DNA of 64,000 nt from an uncultured bacterium (GTDB taxonomy: Bacteria > Bacteroidota > Bacteroidia > Bacteroidales > Muribaculaceae): positions 1 through 64,000 of the forward strand of contig CAJMMT010000004.1 in assembly GCA_905214715.1 (NCBI GenBank). Reading direction: 5' to 3'. Of the stretch, positions 61,226-64,000 are shown piece after piece (position 1 is the first letter of the stretch; the number at the start of each line of letters is the position of its first letter). A program made the position numbers and the translations under genes. A model generated the notes under the pieces. It did no database searches, had not been told where the DNA came from, and was given only the letters and a program-made list of their open reading frames with translations.

Positions 61226-62344
61226 CTATTTACCCTCACCGCATCGCATACGGCTGAAATAGAAATCAAGCACATCTTTGGCCGCCATGAACGGCGACTG
61301 AAGGCTGTTCAGCACTCGTTCTTCCTTGGCCGCGAGCATCGCCGCCACCTCGGGTGAGTTATAGAAGGAATTGCGCAACTGCTCGTCGATTGTCTCGCGC
61401 ATCCAATACCGGCTCTGCTCATGACGCTTGCGGATGAAATAGCCGTTCTTTTCAGTATATTCGAAGTAACGGTCTATCATGTCCCACACTTTATCTATAT
61501 CCAGTTCGTAATATCCGCTGTAAGTTACCACCTCAGGAACCCATCCGCTCGGTGTCGGCGGAAACAGGTGCAGGGCGTTACGGAACTGCGCGGCGGCAAG
61601 TTTTGCCCGCTCCACATTGTCTCCGTCACACTTGTTTATCGCTATGCCGTCGGCCATCTCCATTATGCCGCGCTTTATCCCCTGTAGCTCGTCACCGGTG
61701 CCGGCGAGCTGTATCAGCAAAAAGAAGTCCACCATACTGTGTACCGCCGTCTCGCTCTGGCCTACGCCTACCGTTTCCACGAAGATGCGGTCATATCCGG
61801 CCGCCTCGCATAATACTATGGTCTCGCGGGTCTTACGCGCGACACCTCCTAACGATCCGGCCGAGGGTGAAGGTCTTATGAAAGCGTCCCGCTCAAGCGA
61901 CAGTTTCTCCATCCTTGTCTTGTCTCCAAGTATGCTACCCTTGGTACGTTCGCTGCTCGGGTCTATAGCCAGGACCGCAAGACGGTGGCCCTCTCTTATT
62001 ACGTGGGTGCCGAATACATCTATGGATGTTGATTTACCGGCTCCCGGAACGCCCGTGATTCCTATCCTGTATGACTTCCCGGAGTAGGGCAAGCATTTCT
62101 CTATCACTTCCTGCGCTATCGCCGAGTGACGCGGAGACGTGCTCTCCACAAGCGTTACGGCTCGCCCCAGTATGCTCACATCCCCCTTCAATATCCCTTC
62201 TACATAATCGTTCACACTCAGTTCCCGCGGACGTGCCATATGCTTACGATACGGATTTACCGTCGGCTGCGATTTCACTCCGCCGTTTACCTGAAGTCCT
62301 TTGTATTGCGAGTCGTTCTCCGGATGTTCCATCTGTGTTTTCAT
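61226..62344 (-). CDS. meaB: Methylmalonyl-CoA mutase-associated GTPase MeaB
   Basis: 372 residues. A G3E-family GTPase that protects and loads the B12-dependent methylmalonyl-CoA mutase. P-loop GVPGAGKSTSIDVFG; switch region LAVLAIDPSSERTKGSILGDKTRM; ETVGVGQSE (DxxG-like) and NKCDGDN for guanine recognition. The N-terminal 40 residues are extra and possibly disordered; an ATG at residue 5 is an alternative. The mutase genes are not in the window. In Bacteroidales it belongs to the succinate-propionate pathway. Confidence 0.94.
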   Translation of the reverse strand: MKTQMEHPENDSQYKGLQVNGGVKSQPTVNPYRKHMARPRELSVNDYVEGILKGDVSILGRAVTLVESTSPRHSAIAQEVIEKCLPYSGKSYRIGITGVPGAGKSTSIDVFGTHVIREGHRLAVLAIDPSSERTKGSILGDKTRMEKLSLERDAFIRPSPSAGSLGGVARKTRETIVLCEAAGYDRIFVETVGVGQSETAVHSMVDFFLLIQLAGTGDELQGIKRGIMEMADGIAINKCDGDNVERAKLAAAQFRNALHLFPPTPSGWVPEVVTYSGYYELDIDKVWDMIDRYFEYTEKNGYFIRKRHEQSRYWMRETIDEQLRNSFYNSPEVAAMLAAKEERVLNSLQSPFMAAKDVLDFYFSRMRCGEGK

Positions 62345-62387
62345 GGTATATGTATGATATTCTTCTGCTGTTGTGTTTTTATTGTAC

Positions 62388-63299
62388 TTATAGTTTCCCC
62401 TTCTTTTTCACTTCCATATATTTCGATGAGAAAGCTTTGTTCACTTTCGAGGCTTCCTTCTCGGCAGGTGTCTTTTCCTTTTTAACTTTTGTATACACCT
62501 TGCCGTATTTCCCCTTCCCTTTCTTGACCTCCACGCTCTTATCCCGCTCTATGTTGGCCCAGACTTTCAATATCATGCTGCTGTCGCCGGCATTGAGGTT
62601 CTCGACCTTTACCTGGTATACCAGCTCGCCTACCCGATGCTCCTTGGCCGTATCGAGGCGGAAACTTATTATTCCGTTCTCTCCAGGGTTTATACTGTCG
62701 GGCATGCTTTTTGCCGTGAGGGCTCCGCTCTCCGGTTCGATATGTAAATCCACCGGCTCTTCGCCGCTGTTATACATCTGCAGAAAACCATGGCGCGACG
62801 CTCCCTGCGATATGTCGCCCAGATTCACCATCCGCCCGGAAAGTCTTACGCCCGAACCGAGGTCTACCGGATAATCCTGCTCTATAGTCTGTGCCGAGGC
62901 TTTTACAAGTCCCTTTATATACAGTGTCTCGGCTTCCGGAGTACCGTCGCCCGTATCCCCGCTCTCACCGAGATACACTTTCATGGTTTTCTCGAATCTT
63001 CCGGGACGACGTGTCGGGTCGTAAGCGAATTTTATCAGGGCGGTGTCTCCGTTTGCTATCTCCCTATGATCATACTCGGCCGTCGTGCATCCGCATGATG
63101 TCTTGACCCTGAGTATGGTTACCGGAGCGCCCTTGTTCACAAAGCGGAATTCCCCTTGTCTGGGGCCGTCTTCCTCGGATATGGTTCCGAAATCATATGT
63201 CAGGCTTTCCCACTCTATATCCTTATCTCCCGCTTCCGAGACGAAAGGTGTCGACAAAGCCGTGATAGCCGATATTATGACGAGGATTGTTTTTTTCAT
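62388..63299 (-). CDS. DUF1573 exported protein, two-domain
   Basis: 303 residues with a signal peptide (MKKTILVIISAITALSTPFVSEAG). The first DUF1573 domain (about 28-125) has the hallmark FVNKGAPVTILRVKTSCGCT and the following TAEYDHREI; a second immunoglobulin-like domain (about 135-250) and a basic lysine-rich tail follow. DUF1573 domains are ASPM-SPD-2-Hydin-like beta-sandwiches of unknown function, common in Bacteroidota periplasmic proteins. It follows its short homologue by 12 bases. Confidence 0.88.
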   Translation of the reverse strand: MKKTILVIISAITALSTPFVSEAGDKDIEWESLTYDFGTISEEDGPRQGEFRFVNKGAPVTILRVKTSCGCTTAEYDHREIANGDTALIKFAYDPTRRPGRFEKTMKVYLGESGDTGDGTPEAETLYIKGLVKASAQTIEQDYPVDLGSGVRLSGRMVNLGDISQGASRHGFLQMYNSGEEPVDLHIEPESGALTAKSMPDSINPGENGIISFRLDTAKEHRVGELVYQVKVENLNAGDSSMILKVWANIERDKSVEVKKGKGKYGKVYTKVKKEKTPAEKEASKVNKAFSSKYMEVKKKGKL

Positions 63300-63311
63300 A
63301 CATTTGTGATG

Positions 63312-63707
63312 TTATTTGCGCACTGTCCCCTTGACCTTCAATTTGATTTTGCGTGGGTTACCGTTGGTGCGCACCGTTACATCTTTCTCAAACGCACCCA
63401 TAAACCCCGCCGGGTTGAACGTTACTTTTATCCGTCCTTTCTTGCCGGGAGGCAACGGAGCCTTGGGATACTCCGGTTTGGTGCAACCGCAATCGGCCTT
63501 CGCGTCAAGTATTACAAGATTGCCGTTACCCGTGTTGACGAATTCAAATTCGTGACTAACCGGGTTGTTTCCACCTTTTATAACTCCGAAGTTGTAACTT
63601 TTTTCAGCAAAATCGGCCTTCCCTTTTGTCTGAGTTCCGGCTACTGCCGCCGGAACGACTGCCAAGAATGCGAAAAACGCCAATATTATTATTTTTATTT
63701 CTCTCAT
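63312..63707 (-). CDS. DUF1573 exported protein, single-domain
   Basis: 131 residues from the ATG at 63707 (MREIKIIILAFFAFLAV), which starts directly with a signal peptide cleaved near AVA-G. An in-frame ATG at 63758 lies inside the promoter and is rejected. The domain shows YNFGVIKGGNNPVSHEFEF and the hallmark NLVILDAKADCGCTKPEYP, then PGKKGRIKVTFNPAG. First gene of the pair; the -7 box is at 63756-63763. Confidence 0.9.
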   Translation of the reverse strand: MREIKIIILAFFAFLAVVPAAVAGTQTKGKADFAEKSYNFGVIKGGNNPVSHEFEFVNTGNGNLVILDAKADCGCTKPEYPKAPLPPGKKGRIKVTFNPAGFMGAFEKDVTVRTNGNPRKIKLKVKGTVRK

Positions 63708-63755
63708 ATCTGCAATATTAACCAAATCAATACCCCTTTTTATCGGATTGATTTT

Positions 63756-63763
63756 CAAATTTA
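63756..63763 (-). promoter_or_regulatory. Promoter -7 box of the DUF1573 pair
   Basis: Minus-strand TAAATTTG matches TAnnTTTG, about 48 bases before the ATG at 63707. It is divergent from the tRNA promoter. Confidence 0.6.
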
Positions 63764-63775
63764 GCGATTTTTTTA

Positions 63776-63783
63776 TATATTTG
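63776..63783 (+). promoter_or_regulatory. Promoter -7 box of tRNA-Pro
   Basis: TATATTTG, exact match to the consensus, ten bases before the first base of the tRNA. Confidence 0.65.
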
Positions 63784-63793
63784 CACCATCAAT

Positions 63794-63868
63794 CGGGGCG
63801 TAGCGCAGTCCGGTTAGCGCACCTGCTTTGGGAGCAGGGGGTCGAAGGTTCGAATCCTTTCACCCCGA
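63794..63868 (+). tRNA. tRNA-Pro (anticodon TGG)
   Basis: A cloverleaf of 75 bases including the discriminator A. D-stem GCGC/GCGC, anticodon stem CCTGC/GCAGG (63822-63826 with 63834-63838) with loop TTTGGGA, anticodon TGG at 63829-63831, and T-arm GAAGG-TTCGAAT-CCTTT. The acceptor stem CGGGGCG/CACCCCG has one C-A mismatch at its sixth pair, and the T-stem opens with a G-T wobble. CCA is not encoded; ACG follows. Confidence 0.95.
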
Positions 63869-63872
63869 CGTC

Positions 63873-63902
63873 AGGGAGTTTTCCTTTTCTGGAAAACTCC
63901 CT
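63873..63902 (+). terminator. Intrinsic terminator after tRNA-Pro
   Basis: A 12-bp stem (63873-63884 with 63891-63902), loop TTTTCT, followed by TTCTT. It is placed 4 bases after the tRNA; it may also serve the minus-strand gene entering from the right. Confidence 0.85.
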
Positions 63903-63933
63903 TTCTTATTGTCGGAAAGCCTCTTTCGCCCCA

Positions 63934-64000
63934 CTATTTAACGTTAGGACGCACTTCTATACCTTCGCATTCTTCTATAAGATGTAGTAGTGCAGGCAAT
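63934..64000 (-). CDS. C-terminal end of an unidentified gene (partial)
   Basis: On the minus strand, an open frame enters at the window edge and ends with TAG at 63936-63934, encoding ...LLHLIEECEGIEVRPNVK. The composition is protein-like, but 21 residues are too few for identification. Confidence 0.35.
   Translation of the reverse strand, partial: LPALLHLIEECEGIEVRPNVK

Noticed and set aside
63748..63987. 79-residue plus-strand frame across tRNA-Pro
   Set aside because: It runs through the tRNA gene and its terminator.
1..64000. CRISPR arrays, prophage, complete insertion sequences, rRNA
   Set aside because: No regularly spaced direct repeats of CRISPR type, phage structural genes, rRNA, or complete IS with both ends was found; only the transposase fragment at the left edge.

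Overview
This window looks like chromosomal DNA of a Bacteroidales bacterium, most likely near Muribaculaceae/Prevotella; the genus is inference. The signs are: many genes sit behind a TAnnTTTG -7 element, the Bacteroidota sigma-factor signature; murF and alr are fused; an ftsX-DUF3098-uppP-truB-queA string is present; the TamA-like assembly protein is a lipoprotein (TamL); DUF4831 and DUF1573 proteins occur; and secreted proteins share a short 'NLQG...V..NP..G...I....' C-terminal tail. By eye base composition is near 50% GC, except for a clearly AT-richer stretch at about 36.5-48.3 kb.

Layout. 0-0.11 kb: the 5' end of a zinc-ribbon transposase leaving the window on the minus strand. 0.2-5.2 kb: crcB, two secreted proteins of unknown function, adk and hpt. 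5.3-8.3 kb: class I fumarase with an AmpG-like MFS permease. 8.4-15.7 kb: a plus-strand housekeeping string for cell division, undecaprenyl phosphate recycling, tRNA modification and peptidoglycan precursors (ftsX, DUF3098, uppP, truB, queA, murF-alr, tcdA). 15.9-19.1 kb: a secreted GH13 amylase with starch-binding modules. 19.2-27.3 kb: minus-strand genes including a phosphatase, a small gene under a palindromic promoter, and a compact operon GNAT acyltransferase / LegB-like dehydratase / ATP-grasp / CCA-adding enzyme / TamL. 27.4-34.9 kb: xseA facing a minus-strand string (nnr, DUF4831, mtaB, GT2), then fba.

35.3-61.1 kb is a complete surface-polysaccharide locus of the Wzx/Wzy type. The minus-strand core carries a WecA-like initiating enzyme, Wza exporter, Wzc tyrosine autokinase, PHP-type phosphatase, Wzy/ligase, a PorZ-like beta-propeller protein, a second initiating sugar transferase, a DegT aminotransferase and Gmd. 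The variable AT-rich segment carries GT2, GT4, GT11 and GT-C-like transferases, a methyltransferase, DUF6056 membrane proteins and the Wzx flippase. An O-acyltransferase and two glycosyltransferases lie on the plus strand at its edge. 61.2-64 kb holds meaB, two DUF1573 proteins, tRNA-Pro(TGG) and the tail of one more gene.

The most unusual item is a dispersed repeat of about 185-197 bp, in three copies in the same orientation (855-1051, 15673-15860, 36339-36522). It has a conserved core with a small central hairpin and a second stem, enclosed by long inverted-repeat arms. Copy A has arms of entirely different sequence that still pair, and its central hairpin carries two adjacent A-T to G-C compensatory exchanges. 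This pattern fits a structured RNA or ssDNA element, or a hairpin-dependent mobile element, that I do not recognise. Other points of interest are three genes whose ATG lies exactly four bases after the -7 box (candidate leaderless mRNAs), a promoter inside a perfect palindrome, and a PorZ-like gene embedded in the glycan operon.
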